A DNA stretch of 64,000 nt from the NCBI RefSeq assembly GCF_900104555.1, contig NZ_FNJU01000010.1:43966-107965 (forward strand), in the 5' to 3' direction. The notes under the pieces were generated by a model. The model was not told where the DNA came from. It was given only the letters and a program-made list of their open reading frames with translations, and made no database searches. Positions 41,111 through 52,563 of the stretch are shown here, piece after piece. The translations under genes and the position numbers were made by a program. The stretch comes from Litchfieldia salsa (lineage in GTDB: Bacteria > Bacillota > Bacilli > Bacillales > Bacillaceae_L). Positions within the stretch are counted from its first letter, which is position 1. Each line of letters opens with the position of its first letter.

Positions 41111-42076
41111 CTAAGCCTTATGTTGAATCATTTCGTATAAGACTGCCGCTACTTTATTTGTATCATGACGGATGACTCCATCTTCATAACTCACTATTTT
41201 ATCATGGATAATTTCTAACCCAAGCGATTTTAGTCTCTCAATGTCATAAATAACTGGTTTGGCTAATTCTTTTGCATACCGATGCTTTATTTCTAATGGA
41301 ATTTCACCATCATTGACAATGATCGTGCTTATAAAATCCATTCCCATATGATCATTTAATGCTTTGACATGATCACTGGCAGTATAGTTTAAGGTTTCCC
41401 CAGCTTGAGTCATCACATTGCATATATATACTTTCTTAGCCTTAGAATTTAACACTTCTTCCCCTAGTTTAGGTACAAGTAGGTTAGGGAGAATACTTGT
41501 ATACAGACTTCCTGGTCCTAATATAATTAGATCAGCTTGTTCTATAGAAGACAAGGTTTCTTGTAATGGTTCAATTTCTTCGGGACTCAGGAAAACTCTT
41601 TTAATCCTTTTTCCAGAGTATGGAATTTTTGATTCCCCTGTTACGACTGAACCATCCTCCATTTCAGCATTTAAAACGACACTTTGATTTGCTGCTGGTA
41701 GTACTCTTCCTCTTACATTTAAGACCTTGCTCATTTCACTAATCGCATGGACAAAGTCACCTGTGATCGTCGTCATCGCTGCTAGAATCAAATTACCTAG
41801 CGAATGGCCTGATAAACCGTTTCCATTCTTAAACCGATGCTGAAATAAATCTTCTACTAGTGGTTCAACATCAGATAATGCAGCTAAGACATTTCGAATA
41901 TCTCCCGGGGGCGGAATATCCATTTCATCGCGGAGTCGACCAGAGCTTCCACCATCATCAGCAACTGTAACTACTGCCGTTATATCAACAGGTAAATACT
42001 TCAATCCTCTTAATAAAACAGATAAACCGGTTCCCCCACCTATGATTACAATTCTGGGTTGATTGGAATCTGTCAT
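41111..42076 (-). CDS. yvcK: Gluconeogenesis factor YvcK (CofD-like)
   Basis: 321 aa. [16 protein letters not shown] nucleotide-binding start, [26 protein letters not shown], and [12 protein letters not shown]. Binds UDP-sugars; needed for growth on gluconeogenic carbon sources and for cell shape. Its start overlaps the rapZ stop by 4 nt. Confidence 0.97.
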   Translation of the reverse strand: MTDSNQPRIVIIGGGTGLSVLLRGLKYLPVDITAVVTVADDGGSSGRLRDEMDIPPPGDIRNVLAALSDVEPLVEDLFQHRFKNGNGLSGHSLGNLILAAMTTITGDFVHAISEMSKVLNVRGRVLPAANQSVVLNAEMEDGSVVTGESKIPYSGKRIKRVFLSPEEIEPLQETLSSIEQADLIILGPGSLYTSILPNLLVPKLGEEVLNSKAKKVYICNVMTQAGETLNYTASDHVKALNDHMGMDFISTIIVNDGEIPLEIKHRYAKELAKPVIYDIERLKSLGLEIIHDKIVSYEDGVIRHDTNKVAAVLYEMIQHKA

Positions 42077-42963
42077 CGAGCTTCTTTTCTCCTCTCAATG
42101 TCCCGGTGAGTAACATGTGTGTCATAGTCCTTACCAAAATAGGTTGTGAAATATTCAGCAAGTGTAACCGAACGATGTTGTCCACCTGTACAACCGATGG
42201 CAATGACAAGCTGACTTTTCCCTTCCCTCTTATACTGAGGAATCATAAAAGCAAGTAAATCTCCTAGCTTTTCGATAAACTTTTGTGTTTCACTCCATTT
42301 TAATACATATGACGAAACCTCTTCATCTAATCCTGTCTTAGGCCTCATTGTATCAATATAATGAGGATTCGGTAAGAATCTAACATCAAAGACTAAGTCT
42401 GCGTCAATTGGTAATCCATATTTAAACCCAAAGGACTGAATATTGACGGTGAAGGTATGATTTGTGTGTGCTGAAAAATGGTTCAAAATTTTCTCACGAA
42501 GTTCTCTTGGTTTTAACTCAGATGTATCATAGATAATCTGTGATCTCCCTTTGATTTCTTCAAGCATTTCACGTTCTTGTTCAATTCCTTTTAATGGAGA
42601 ATCTGTTGGTGCTAATGGATGAGATCGTCTCGTCTCTTTATATCGGCTCACTAATGTAGAATTCTTTGCATCAAGAAATAAAATTTGAGGAGTAATCCAT
42701 GATTTTTCACTTAAGTCATCTAGTGCTTCAAAAAGATTGACAAAAAATTCCCCTCCACGCAAGTCCATAACAAGGGCTACCTTATTCATCTTACTGCCTG
42801 ACTCCTTCATCAGCTCGAGAAATTTTGGTAATAGACTTGGAGGTAGGTTATCCACACAGAAATATCCTAAATCCTCAAAGCTTTGAATCGCAACTGTTTT
42901 TCCAGCGCCTGACATTCCAGTAATAATAACCAATCTTAAATCATTTGTGGATTCTTCACTCAT
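42073..42963 (-). CDS. rapZ: RNase adapter / nucleotide-binding protein RapZ (YvcJ)
   Basis: 296 aa. Walker A GMSGAGKT at the N-terminus, DLRGGEF, and the C-terminal [12 protein letters not shown] motif. B. subtilis YvcJ hydrolyses GTP/ATP and influences competence; E. coli RapZ controls glmS sRNA decay. Coupled to yvcK by a 4-nt overlap. Confidence 0.97.
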   Translation of the reverse strand: MSEESTNDLRLVIITGMSGAGKTVAIQSFEDLGYFCVDNLPPSLLPKFLELMKESGSKMNKVALVMDLRGGEFFVNLFEALDDLSEKSWITPQILFLDAKNSTLVSRYKETRRSHPLAPTDSPLKGIEQEREMLEEIKGRSQIIYDTSELKPRELREKILNHFSAHTNHTFTVNIQSFGFKYGLPIDADLVFDVRFLPNPHYIDTMRPKTGLDEEVSSYVLKWSETQKFIEKLGDLLAFMIPQYKREGKSQLVIAIGCTGGQHRSVTLAEYFTTYFGKDYDTHVTHRDIERRKEAR

Positions 42964-43013
42964 GTTTTAGCCCTCCTGACAAAGTAAATTGATTTGTAGA
43001 CATTTATGTTGAT

Positions 43014-43472
43014 TTAACTTGGGTCTAATCGGTATGAGAGTAATTCAAAATCAGGTGTATATGTAAATGTACCATATATAACTCCTGTGCCTTTCGCAAC
43101 ATAATCAATAATATGATAATCACCAGGGGCCATTGGTAATTGAGAGACATCTTGAAGTGGGTGCCAGCCTAGGATTCCTTCTTCACATTCATCCACATTT
43201 TCACCATCAAAATCGGTTGCTAGGAATGTAAACATCATCCATTCGTAAGTGATTTGATTTCCTTCTTTAATTAGAATAGTGAAAATCCCTTTGATCATCG
43301 GGTTTTTTATGTAAATTCCTGTTTCCTCTCTATATTCACGTATACATGAGTCTCTGACAGATTCACCTTGCTCCATTTTCCCGCCAGGAGCTACCCACCA
43401 GCCTCGTCTGGGCTTTTGAAGTAATAATACATCATTGTCTTTCAATAAGACACAATTTGTAACTCGTTGCAA
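43014..43472 (-). CDS. yvcI: Nudix hydrolase YvcI (MutT/8-oxo-dGTPase-like)
   Basis: 152 aa from TTG at 43472 after GAGGTG. The complete Nudix box is visible: GGKMEQGESVRDSCIREYREETGI. It hydrolyses a nucleoside diphosphate linked to another group; the substrate is unknown. First gene of the yvcI-rapZ-yvcK-whiA-crh cluster. Confidence 0.93.
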   Translation of the reverse strand: MQRVTNCVLLKDNDVLLLQKPRRGWWVAPGGKMEQGESVRDSCIREYREETGIYIKNPMIKGIFTILIKEGNQITYEWMMFTFLATDFDGENVDECEEGILGWHPLQDVSQLPMAPGDYHIIDYVAKGTGVIYGTFTYTPDFELLSYRLDPS

Positions 43473-43645
43473 CGTCTTTCACCTCAAATTCACTGTTAAC
43501 ATCAAAGATGCCTTTTGACGTTTTTAAGATTTCTTTAATGGTTTTCACTACTAATAGTTAACCAAGTTTATCTTATTATACTATTTCTCTATATGAGTAA
43601 CAATGAACATGGATTGTTTATTTTTGTTATTTTCCAAATTCAAAC

Positions 43646-43692
43646 AAGAAAAGCGGCTTATGCCCCGAGTGGCTTGACTCTGAGGATAGACA
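43646..43692. repeat. Decayed remnant of hairpin repeat family A
   Basis: AAGAAAAGCGGCTTATG continues to GGATAGACA. It joins the left tip to the right arm of the family A element, with the left arm and loop missing. Confidence 0.45.
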
Positions 43693-43734
43693 CCAAAACA
43701 GGGATCGTATTTATTTACTTCTTGTTTATGTAAA

Positions 43735-43896
43735 GGCTATTTTGTATGGAGAATGTTGCTATTAATGCCGCAGGCTGAATACACTCCGCGTCCGGCGGGT
43801 GACCAGTGAGCCCGCAGGAGTCTACGTGTATTCAGCCTGCTTGTACCTACCAGTTCAATATTTTATATCTAAAAACAACAGCTTGCGAATACACCC
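43735..43896. mobile_element. MITE-like family B, copy 3 (decayed, shortened)
   Basis: Left end GGCTATTTTGTATGGAGAATGTTGC; interior starts CAGGCTGAATACACTCCGCG and ends GTGTATTCAGCCTGC, with the central ~55 bp missing relative to copy 1; the right end is worn. No convincing target duplication. With the family A remnant and a terminator this fills the 585-bp gap between yvcI and trxB. Confidence 0.75.
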
Positions 43897-43898
43897 AT

Positions 43899-43930
43899 AA
43901 AAAAAAGAGCACGAACCTCTAGGCTCGTGC
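43899..43930 (-). terminator. Terminator of trxB
   Basis: GCACGAACCT/AGGCTCGTGC stem followed on the minus strand by T8, about 130 nt after the trxB stop. Confidence 0.85.
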
Positions 43931-44057
43931 CAAAATGTATCTATTTATAAAAGGGGGTCAATTACTACCCTTATCATACTAGATAATTGTTTCATACATG
44001 TTACAGCAGGGTTAAATAGTAATTACGTCTGCTTATTTTTTAACACATTGTCTTTTA

Positions 44058-45017
<960 letters not shown>

Positions 45018-45113
45018 CTAAATGATTCATATGATATTTATAATTGTTTTACTAATTTACTCTTTCCATACTAACATCCTATAAAACAATCATCATATCG
45101 TCCATTTTTTTGC

Positions 45114-46613
45114 TCATTGAAGGAGTTCTTTCACATATTTTACATATTTCGTAATGGTTGCTTGTGATATGTTATATTTACTAGCCATCTCTTTTTGACT
45201 AACATGTGATAGTTGGTGTTTTCTCCACATGTATTCAGTTGCAGCAGCCCATGCAGAGCAATTACTTACATGATAGTTTCGAAGGATTGCTTGGTCATAG
45301 ATCATAAACCATGTTAAGTAGAGCCCTTCGGTTGACGAGCCATTATTTTTGTTTTGATTAAATAACAACTCGACAACTTGGTATCCTTGTTCTATATAAT
45401 CTGGTGATTGCTTTTTCTTCCTAGATCTGTTTAATTGACAGATGTATTCAGCAAATTCCAGTTCAAGTGTAGCGTGTAATTCTAACCCATCAATATCGTC
45501 TTTTGTGATCGACTTGTTTGTCTTACTTAAAAGATAAAGACCGTATAATCTTTCTTCAATATAGTCTCCTTTAAGCCAACGATCTAATATATCATTAAAG
45601 TTCTTGGTTTTACCATCTGCCCATGGCTCTGAACCCTTTTTATCAGGATTTTCTTCAAGCACGCGTTCCCAAGCGCTCTTAGCTACATCCAGTCGATTTG
45701 TAAAATAAGCTGAATGACTTAACCAATAATAGAACGTTTCATCTCCTTGGAAGCCTTGCTTGTGCAAGTGGCGTAGCCATTTATATGCAAGATCATATCT
45801 TCCAACAAGACCAAAAGTAGCACCAAGCTTATAACGATGTTCGACTAGAATTGGATGAATCGACTCTAAACGTCCGACCAGCTCTTTTACTTTTTTGTTT
45901 TTGCGTTGATAGTATAGAAACACAAGCATATTACATAATGCATGAAGGTTCCCAGGATTTTTGTCTAGTACCTCCTCTAACATTTCTGCCGCTTTTGCTA
46001 CCTCTCCAGAATAAAAATAAGCAAGGGCTAGGTTGTTATAGGCTGACCAGAAATCCGGATACAAACTAATTATTTCCTTCAATAATTGAATTGCCTGCTC
46101 TAACTCTCCGTTTTCCAAGTATTCTCTTGCCTTTTCTTGCTTCACGATTAGTTCATCTTGTAATTCAAACTCTTCTTCTTCAACATCGGATTCAATACTC
46201 AATAATTCTAATAAATCTTCGGTATCCTCTATAAATTCTCCATCAGGCTCCATCTCTAAATAAAGGTTTGCATATTTATATGCTTCCTGAAATAACCCAA
46301 GATGTGCGTAGTTATTTGCCATAAAATAAAAACACTCTGTCATCTCAGAATCTACTTTCTCAATGACTGATAAAAGAATTCTATTGGATTGAGTATACTC
46401 GCCAAGTTCCGTTAAAACGACCGCTAATTGACAAAGAAACATGGAGTCCTCTGGCTGTATTTGTATCGCTCGTTGTAGATGTTTTTTTGCTTTATATATA
46501 TCACGTTTCCGATAGGCTTTTAATCCCTTTTTGAAATAATACTCTCCCGTTTGAAGAAACGGAATGATCTTTGCGATTTGATGTTGTCGGTCGTTCATTG
46601 TATTTTCTCCCAT
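45114..46613 (-). CDS. yvcD: TPR-repeat protein (YvcD-like) with C-terminal HTH-like segment
   Basis: 499 aa from the ATG at 46613, which has GGAGG 5 nt upstream; 36 more in-frame codons run into the his terminator and are rejected. Many tetratricopeptide repeats (e.g. YFKKGLKAYRKRDIYKAKKHLQRAIQIQPED; AYNNLALAYFYSGEVAKAAEMLEEVLDKNPG). The last ~60 residues contain YMWRKHQLSHVSQKEMASKYNISQATITKYVK, resembling a psq/HTH unit. A protein-protein scaffold, perhaps DNA-linked. Function unproven. Confidence 0.85.
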   Translation of the reverse strand: MGENTMNDRQHQIAKIIPFLQTGEYYFKKGLKAYRKRDIYKAKKHLQRAIQIQPEDSMFLCQLAVVLTELGEYTQSNRILLSVIEKVDSEMTECFYFMANNYAHLGLFQEAYKYANLYLEMEPDGEFIEDTEDLLELLSIESDVEEEEFELQDELIVKQEKAREYLENGELEQAIQLLKEIISLYPDFWSAYNNLALAYFYSGEVAKAAEMLEEVLDKNPGNLHALCNMLVFLYYQRKNKKVKELVGRLESIHPILVEHRYKLGATFGLVGRYDLAYKWLRHLHKQGFQGDETFYYWLSHSAYFTNRLDVAKSAWERVLEENPDKKGSEPWADGKTKNFNDILDRWLKGDYIEERLYGLYLLSKTNKSITKDDIDGLELHATLELEFAEYICQLNRSRKKKQSPDYIEQGYQVVELLFNQNKNNGSSTEGLYLTWFMIYDQAILRNYHVSNCSAWAAATEYMWRKHQLSHVSQKEMASKYNISQATITKYVKYVKELLQ

Positions 46614-46700
46614 CGAAACCTCCAAATTTAATAGCTTACCGAAGAAAGTATACCATATTGTATAAGAAGAAAATAGTGCGTGTTGGCCAGTTGACAAAAA

Positions 46701-46740
46701 GAGGCAGTCCATAAGTGCCAAGTACTTATGGACTGCCTCT
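46701..46740 (-). terminator. Terminator of the his operon
   Basis: 16-bp perfect stem GAGGCAGTCCATAAGT/ACTTATGGACTGCCTC with T5 on the minus strand. It lies ~200 nt beyond hisI because a family B MITE sits between them. Confidence 0.88.
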
Positions 46741-46751
46741 ATAAATAGATA

Positions 46752-46931
46752 GGCTGCACATTGAAATCGTAGTTACAAGCAGGCTGAATACACGTAGACT
46801 CCTGCTCAGACCAGTGGCCAAAGTGAGACCCCACAGGAGCATTGCGACGAAGGAGGCTCACTGGTCACCCGCCGGACGCGGAGTGTATTCAGCCTGCGGC
46901 TTTAAAAGCAACAATCTATACGAAAACAATC
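46752..46931. mobile_element. MITE-like family B, copy 4 (inverted)
   Basis: Opposite orientation to copy 1: CAGGCTGAATACACGTAGAC at left, GGAGTGTATTCAGCCTGC and GCAACAATCTATACGAAAACAATC at right. Flanking 8-mers AATAGATA/AAAATATA are only partly alike, so it is older than copies 1 and 2. Lies between hisI and its terminator. Confidence 0.8.
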
Positions 46932-46941
46932 AAAATATAAG

Positions 46942-47568
46942 TTATCTTCTCTTTTGAAGTGCGTTTAACACTTCATCTAACGGAAGTTTTTGTTCTCTTA
47001 ATAAAACTAGGAGATGGAATAGTAAATCGGCCGTTTCCCATTTCAATTCTTCTGGATCTCTATTTTTAGCAGCAATAATTACCTCAGAAGCTTCTTCACC
47101 AACCTTTTTAAGGATTTTATCTACGCCCTCCTTAAAGAGATAGGTCGTATATGAACCCTCTGGTCGTTCTGCTTCACGCTCGGCAATGATTTGCTCCAAT
47201 TCATTAATAATAGCAAATCTGTCAGCGTCTGTTTCTTTTGGCTCATCATCCAGGATACTTTCAGGAAAACAGCTATAATTTCCTTTGTGACATGCAGGAC
47301 CTTCTGGTTGGACTAGCACAAGTAATGCATCCTGATCACAATCGTACTTAATATCAGTGATGTTCTGAGTGTTTCCAGAGGTTGCCCCTTTATGCCACAG
47401 TTCCTGTCGTGAACGACTGTAAAACCATGTTTGCCTTGTTTCAAGGGATTTTTGAAGCGATTCTTCATTCATATAAGCTAGCGTAAGTACTTCCTTACTT
47501 GTTGCATCTTGAACGATGGCTGGAATCAGCCCATTTTGATCAAATTTTAGTTGTGAAGGAATATTCAT
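46942..47568 (-). CDS. hisI: Bifunctional phosphoribosyl-AMP cyclohydrolase / phosphoribosyl-ATP pyrophosphatase
   Basis: 208 aa fused HisI-HisE. The N-terminal cyclohydrolase has [11 protein letters not shown] and GNYSCF metal ligands (Cys and Asp), the C-terminal pyrophosphatase has [16 protein letters not shown] and the [11 protein letters not shown] helix. Catalyses steps 2 and 3 of histidine synthesis. Its start overlaps hisF by 4 nt; last gene of the operon. Confidence 0.97.
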   Translation of the reverse strand: MNIPSQLKFDQNGLIPAIVQDATSKEVLTLAYMNEESLQKSLETRQTWFYSRSRQELWHKGATSGNTQNITDIKYDCDQDALLVLVQPEGPACHKGNYSCFPESILDDEPKETDADRFAIINELEQIIAEREAERPEGSYTTYLFKEGVDKILKKVGEEASEVIIAAKNRDPEELKWETADLLFHLLVLLREQKLPLDEVLNALQKRR

Positions 47569-48323
47569 CGTACATTAACCCCCTGTTCCCTTAAGGATGC
47601 TTTTACTTCTTTGACAGAAGTTTCTTTATAGTGAAATATACTTGCAGCTAAAGCAGCATCGGCTAAACCTGCCTCAAATGCTTCTTGAAAATGACGAGCA
47701 TTTCCCGCTCCTCCTGAAGCGATTACAGGAACAGAAACAGCTGAACTAACTGCACTCGTAAGGTTTAGGTTAAACCCGTTCTTCTCACCATCACTATCCA
47801 TGCTAGTTAAAAGGATTTCACCTGCACCACGGCTTACAGCTTCTTTTGCCCATGCAACAACTTCCCAATCTGTCGCATTACGTCCGCCATGCGTGTATAC
47901 CCGCCATGAACCTAATTGTTCATCATATTTTGCATCAATTGCAACAACAATGCATTGAGCTCCAAAAAAGTTGCTACCCTCAGTAATCAATCCTGGATTG
48001 CCTAAAGCCGCAGTGTTTAATGAAACTTTATCAGCGCCTGCTCTCAAGATTTTCTTCATATCCTCAAGAGAGTTAATCCCACCGCCAACTGTGAATGGGA
48101 TTGCAAGTTGTGATGCCACTTGTTCAACAACCTCAACCATTGTTTTACGACCTTCATGTGATGCAGAAATGTCCAGAAATACAAGCTCATCTGCACCTTC
48201 TTCATCGTAGAATTTGGCTAGTTCAATTGGGTCTCCAGCATCTCGAAGTCCCACAAACTGGATTCCTTTTACTACTCGACCATCTTTCACATCAAGGCAA
48301 GGTATAATTCGTTTAGTAATCAT
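47565..48323 (-). CDS. hisF: Imidazole glycerol phosphate synthase, cyclase subunit
   Basis: 252 aa TIM barrel. [16 protein letters not shown] with the catalytic Asp11, [16 protein letters not shown] with the second Asp, and VIASGGAG. Works with HisH to make imidazole glycerol phosphate and AICAR. Overlaps hisA and hisI by 4 nt each. Confidence 0.98.
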   Translation of the reverse strand: MITKRIIPCLDVKDGRVVKGIQFVGLRDAGDPIELAKFYDEEGADELVFLDISASHEGRKTMVEVVEQVASQLAIPFTVGGGINSLEDMKKILRAGADKVSLNTAALGNPGLITEGSNFFGAQCIVVAIDAKYDEQLGSWRVYTHGGRNATDWEVVAWAKEAVSRGAGEILLTSMDSDGEKNGFNLNLTSAVSSAVSVPVIASGGAGNARHFQEAFEAGLADAALAASIFHYKETSVKEVKASLREQGVNVR

Positions 48324-49054
48324 TTACCCCTCACCTCTTCTATTGCTTCTGTGACCGTAAATTGATTTGTATACAGAGCTTTTCCAACAATAGCTCCACC
48401 TACACCTGTTTCCGTGTACTCGTTTAGATTTTGTAAATCTTTAATCGAACTCACTCCACCAGATGCAATCACTTCTTTACCTGTTGCTTTTGCCATTTCA
48501 ACTACCGCTTCGATATTTGGTCCTGATAGCATGCCATCTGTTGCAATATCAGTAAATATGAAAACTTCTGCTCCTGCATTTGCAAGCTCTTTTCCAAGAT
48601 CGGTTGCTTTTATTGACGATGTATTCAACCATCCCTCTGTTGCTATATAGCCATCCTTTGCATCAAGTCCAATCGCAATTTTAGAGCCATATTTTTTAAG
48701 CATTTCTTTTACAAAGGATGGGTTTGAGATTGCCGCACTTCCAAGGATTACACGAGAGACACCATTGTTTATATAATACTCAATATCTTCTTCAGAACGG
48801 ATTCCTCCACCAATTTGCACCTTAGCAGAAAGCTCTTTTGCTACTTTTATCACATATTGATCATTTACAGGTTTACCAGCTTTCGCACCGTCCAAGTCAA
48901 CCATATGAATCCACTCTGCCCCTTCATCAGCAAAGCGTTTTGCCATATCAAAAGGTGAGTCACCATAAACTGTTTCTTGATTATAGTCCCCTTGAATTAA
49001 ACGAACACATTTCCCACCACGCATATCGATTGCCGGATAAATAATGAAACTCAT
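48320..49054 (-). CDS. hisA: ProFAR isomerase
   Basis: 244 aa TIM barrel related to His[21 protein letters not shown] with the catalytic Asp8, [22 protein letters not shown] with the general acid Asp, and VIASGGVSS. Isomerises ProFAR to PRFAR. Overlaps hisF by 4 nt. Confidence 0.98.
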   Translation of the reverse strand: MSFIIYPAIDMRGGKCVRLIQGDYNQETVYGDSPFDMAKRFADEGAEWIHMVDLDGAKAGKPVNDQYVIKVAKELSAKVQIGGGIRSEEDIEYYINNGVSRVILGSAAISNPSFVKEMLKKYGSKIAIGLDAKDGYIATEGWLNTSSIKATDLGKELANAGAEVFIFTDIATDGMLSGPNIEAVVEMAKATGKEVIASGGVSSIKDLQNLNEYTETGVGGAIVGKALYTNQFTVTEAIEEVRGK

Positions 49055-49058
49055 ACAA

Positions 49059-49685
49059 TTACCTCCCTTCTACAATTGCAGCATAATTTTTCAAGATGGT
49101 TAATCCAACCTCACTACTTTTTTCAGGATGAAATTGAGTCCCAAAAACAAGACCATTTCCCACAACTGCAGGAACTTCAACATCATATGTACTGCTTGCA
49201 AGGACAACATCCTGATCATTCGTGTTTACATAATAAGAATGAACAAAGTATACATGTCCCTCATCTAATGAGGCTAATAACGGTGATTTCGTGTTAATAT
49301 TCAGGTTATTCCAGCCCATATGTGGAACCTTGTACGTTTCACCAGTTGGTGTTTTACCCGGAAAACGAATGACTTCACCTGTTAATAGGCTCAGTCCTTC
49401 TGTTTGACCGTTTTCCTCACTTTTATCAAACAACAACTGCATTCCTAAGCAGATCCCTAAGAGAGGACGACCTGATTTTACACTGTCTTTAATATAGTTT
49501 GTTAATCCTGTTTCATTTAGAATTGACATCGCATCCTTGAATGAACCTACACCAGGAAGAATTAGACCTTTTGCTTTGTTTAAGACTTCAGGAGAGTCAG
49601 AAATGACATACTCATAATTCATACGTTCTAATGCTTTACTGACACTATGCAAATTGCCCATTCCATAATCAATAATACCGATCAT
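49059..49685 (-). CDS. hisH: Imidazole glycerol phosphate synthase, glutaminase subunit
   Basis: 208 aa class-I amidotransferase. GVGSFKDAM oxyanion region, nucleophile Cys in [11 protein letters not shown], and catalytic His/Glu in QFHPEKS. Supplies ammonia to HisF. Adjacent to hisB and hisA with gaps of 1 and 4 nt. Confidence 0.98.
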   Translation of the reverse strand: MIGIIDYGMGNLHSVSKALERMNYEYVISDSPEVLNKAKGLILPGVGSFKDAMSILNETGLTNYIKDSVKSGRPLLGICLGMQLLFDKSEENGQTEGLSLLTGEVIRFPGKTPTGETYKVPHMGWNNLNINTKSPLLASLDEGHVYFVHSYYVNTNDQDVVLASSTYDVEVPAVVGNGLVFGTQFHPEKSSEVGLTILKNYAAIVEGR

Positions 49686-49686
49686 T

Positions 49687-50274
49687 CTATAACATTCCTT
49701 TCGTCGAAGGTACTCCCTTCACTCTCGGGTCTACGATTGTTGCCTCATCAAGTGCTCGTCCTAACGCCTTAAATACTGCTTCAATCATATGGTGTGTATT
49801 TGTGCCATAGTGAACGATGACATGAAGATTCATTCTTGCTTCAAGTGCAAGCTTCCATAAAAATTCATGAACTAACTCTGTGTCAAATGTTCCGACTCTT
49901 GAACTAGGGAATTCCCCTTTCAATTCGAAATGAGGTCGATTGCTTAAATCAATCACAACTTGAGCCAATGCTTCGTCCATTGGTACAAAAGCGTTTCCGT
50001 AGCGCTTGATTCCTTTTTTGTCTCCTAATGCTTCTCTTAAAGCTTGACCAAGACAAATACCAATATCTTCAGTTGTGTGATGATCATCAATCTCAGTGTC
50101 ACCATTTGCATTGACAGTTAAATTGAACTGGCCATGTTTTGTAAATAAATCAAGCATATGTGTTAAAAAAGGAACACCAGTCTCTAAGTTTGACTGACCC
50201 TCTCCGTCTACTTCAAAGCTCAGCTTAATATCTGTTTCATTCGTCTTACGTTCAACCACTGATTGTCTAGACAT
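49687..50274 (-). CDS. hisB: Imidazoleglycerol-phosphate dehydratase
   Basis: 195 aa from the ATG at 50274, with GGAGG 7 nt upstream; a longer frame upstream is rejected. His-rich metal motifs DDHHTTEDIGI and HMIEAVFKALGRALDEA. Dehydrates IGP to imidazole acetol phosphate. Monofunctional as in other Firmicutes. Confidence 0.97.
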   Translation of the reverse strand: MSRQSVVERKTNETDIKLSFEVDGEGQSNLETGVPFLTHMLDLFTKHGQFNLTVNANGDTEIDDHHTTEDIGICLGQALREALGDKKGIKRYGNAFVPMDEALAQVVIDLSNRPHFELKGEFPSSRVGTFDTELVHEFLWKLALEARMNLHVIVHYGTNTHHMIEAVFKALGRALDEATIVDPRVKGVPSTKGML

Positions 50275-50337
50275 TTTATTCCCTCCATCTGGTGGTGCCT
50301 GGCACCTTATGTGGGACAATATTAGTCCCGCTATTCT

Positions 50338-51603
50338 TTATTTTAGACGTTCTTCGATTGCTCTTGCATGTGCATCAAGGCCTTCTAATCGAGCAAAGGC
50401 CGCAATTTTTGCACCGTTCTCTTTGATTGCTTGTTCACTATATGAAATGATACTAGATTTTTTCACGAAATCATCAACACTTAATGGGCTTGAAAATCTT
50501 GCTGTTCCGTTTGTTGGTAGAACATGATTAGGACCTGCAAAATAGTCACCAATAGGTTCTGAACTAAAACGACCTAAAAAGATGGCACCTGCATGGCGAA
50601 TTTTACTCATTGTTGCCATCGGATCAGCTGTCATGATTTCTAAGTGCTCTGCAGCTAAATCATTTACCGTTTCAATCGCTTCGTCCATTCCATTGGTAAC
50701 ATAGATCGCCCCGAAGTCTCGAATCGATGCTTCAGCAATTTCTTTGCGTGGAAGGTCCGATAATTGCTTTTCAACCTCTATTGAAACTGCCTCTGCCAAC
50801 TCCATTGAGGTTGTTACTAAAATACTTGACGCTCTTTCATCATGCTCAGCTTGTGACAACAGGTCAGCTGCAATTTCATTTGCTCTTCCTGTTTCATCGG
50901 CTAGTACGACGATTTCACTTGGGCCAGCAATCATATCAATATCAACACTACCAAATACTTCTCTCTTTGCTAGCGCTACATAAATATTACCAGGACCGAC
51001 AATTTTATCGACAGGTTTTATCGTGTCAGTTCCGTATGCGAGAGCACCTATGGCTTGGGCTCCTCCTACTTTGTAAATCTCTTGTACTCCTAATTCGTTT
51101 GCAGCAACAAGTACTCCAGGTGGAAGTGAACCATCCTGACTAGGAGGTGATACCATTACAATTCTCTTAACACCTGCTACCTTAGCAGGAATGACGTTCA
51201 TTAAGACCGAAGATGGATAAGCAGCCTTTCCTCCTGGAACATACACACCAACTGCATCTAGTGGGGTGATCTTTTGACCTAACATCGTTCCATTTTCTTG
51301 CATGGTCATCCAAGATTGTCTGACTTGTCGACTATGGTAGTCTTCAATATTAGCAGCTGCTTCTTTAATGATCTCTATTATTTCGTCAGTTAAGGAAGAA
51401 TAGGCTGTAGCGATTTCTTCTTTTGTTACTTTTAAATCTTCTAATAGAACACGGTCAAATTTTTCTGTATAGCGGATGATTGCCTGGTCACCATCGTTTG
51501 CAACATCATTTAAGATTGCTAGAACGTCTTTTCGTTGCTCTTCGGTCCCTTGGTCAAGTGTTCTTTTAAGTGATACAGCACTTGAAACACGTTCGATTTT
51601 CAT
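50338..51603 (-). CDS. hisD: Histidinol dehydrogenase
   Basis: 421 aa from the ATG at 51603, with AGAGGTG just upstream (an in-frame GTG lies 3 codons earlier). Contains [44 protein letters not shown] and the [11 protein letters not shown] signature. Zn-dependent oxidation of histidinol to histidine. It is separated from hisG by a 336-bp repeat-filled spacer, unusual inside this operon. Confidence 0.98.
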   Translation of the reverse strand: MKIERVSSAVSLKRTLDQGTEEQRKDVLAILNDVANDGDQAIIRYTEKFDRVLLEDLKVTKEEIATAYSSLTDEIIEIIKEAAANIEDYHSRQVRQSWMTMQENGTMLGQKITPLDAVGVYVPGGKAAYPSSVLMNVIPAKVAGVKRIVMVSPPSQDGSLPPGVLVAANELGVQEIYKVGGAQAIGALAYGTDTIKPVDKIVGPGNIYVALAKREVFGSVDIDMIAGPSEIVVLADETGRANEIAADLLSQAEHDERASSILVTTSMELAEAVSIEVEKQLSDLPRKEIAEASIRDFGAIYVTNGMDEAIETVNDLAAEHLEIMTADPMATMSKIRHAGAIFLGRFSSEPIGDYFAGPNHVLPTNGTARFSSPLSVDDFVKKSSIISYSEQAIKENGAKIAAFARLEGLDAHARAIEERLK

Positions 51604-51770
51604 ATTTTTCACCTCTAATATCGCTTATAATCAAAAATACGTAGTTTTTAAAACTTCCATTCTCTGCGAACCACTTGCTTTCCGCGGGCATCACAGCGAG
51701 CAACAAATATTCTAATAAGGGTAGTTTCGTAAACTTTGTTACTACTTACAAACTCAGTAGTCAATTTCCA

Positions 51771-51885
51771 CTCCAGGTGCGATCTTTCCTTGGTGCAGGG
51801 ATGACCCACTCGTCGCGAAGCTCCTGCGGGGTCTCATCTGTCCTGCACATCCCGCAGGAGTCTCGCACCTTCCGTTCCAATCGAC
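51771..51885. repeat. Palindromic repeat (family C) between hisG and hisD
   Basis: AGGTGCGA...TCGCACCTT arms enclose GGTGCAGGGATG and CATCCC-type inner complements with CTCCTGCGGG/CCCGCAGGAG, a long stem. A short fragment with GCTTTCCGCGGGCATC at 51675-51695 looks like a remnant of a related element. Nothing else is seen in 51604-51939. Confidence 0.7.
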
Positions 51886-51939
51886 CATAAAAAAATACAT
51901 AGTATTTTACAAAAAAGAAATTTCTCTAAAAAAGATCTC

Positions 51940-52563
51940 TTAAATAATTTCTGACAATCTTTCAACCAGTTCGTCGATCATTTTGTCCTTAAGACGATAG
52001 CTAACTGGGTTGACGATTAGTCTTGAGGTTATGTCGACGATATGTTCAAGTTGGACAAGACCATTTTCTTCAAGTGTTCTTCCTGTTGAGACAATATCGA
52101 CGATGCGATCAGCTAAGCCAATCATTGGAGCTAACTCAATGGAACCATTTAGCTTGATAATTTCAACTTGTTGACCTTGTTCACGGAAATAGCTTGATGC
52201 AACATTCGGATATTTTGTGGCAACCTTTGGCGCAATATCGCTCATTTTCGTGCCCGGTAATCCCGCTACTGCCAAATGGCATGCACTTATTTTTAAATCT
52301 AGCACTTCATACACATCACGTTCTTCTTCCAGCATGACATCTTTCCCTGCAATACCGATATCAGCAACACCATGTTCTACATAAGTCGTCACATCCATTG
52401 GTTTAGCAAGGATAAATCGGAATGATTCTTCTGGTACATCGATTATTAACTTACGTGAATCATCAAACTCCGGAGGAAGCAGATATCCTGCTTTCCGTAA
52501 TAGCTCTGCCGCTTCTTCAAAGATCCGCCCCTTAGGCATGGCAATTGTTAAAACCTCTCGCAT
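51940..52563 (-). CDS. hisG: ATP phosphoribosyltransferase, short form
   Basis: 207 aa, the short catalytic type that needs His[27 protein letters not shown], and the PRPP-binding [16 protein letters not shown]. Catalyses the first step of histidine synthesis and is the usual point of histidine feedback. Overlaps hisZ by one base. Confidence 0.98.
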   Translation of the reverse strand: MREVLTIAMPKGRIFEEAAELLRKAGYLLPPEFDDSRKLIIDVPEESFRFILAKPMDVTTYVEHGVADIGIAGKDVMLEEERDVYEVLDLKISACHLAVAGLPGTKMSDIAPKVATKYPNVASSYFREQGQQVEIIKLNGSIELAPMIGLADRIVDIVSTGRTLEENGLVQLEHIVDITSRLIVNPVSYRLKDKMIDELVERLSEII

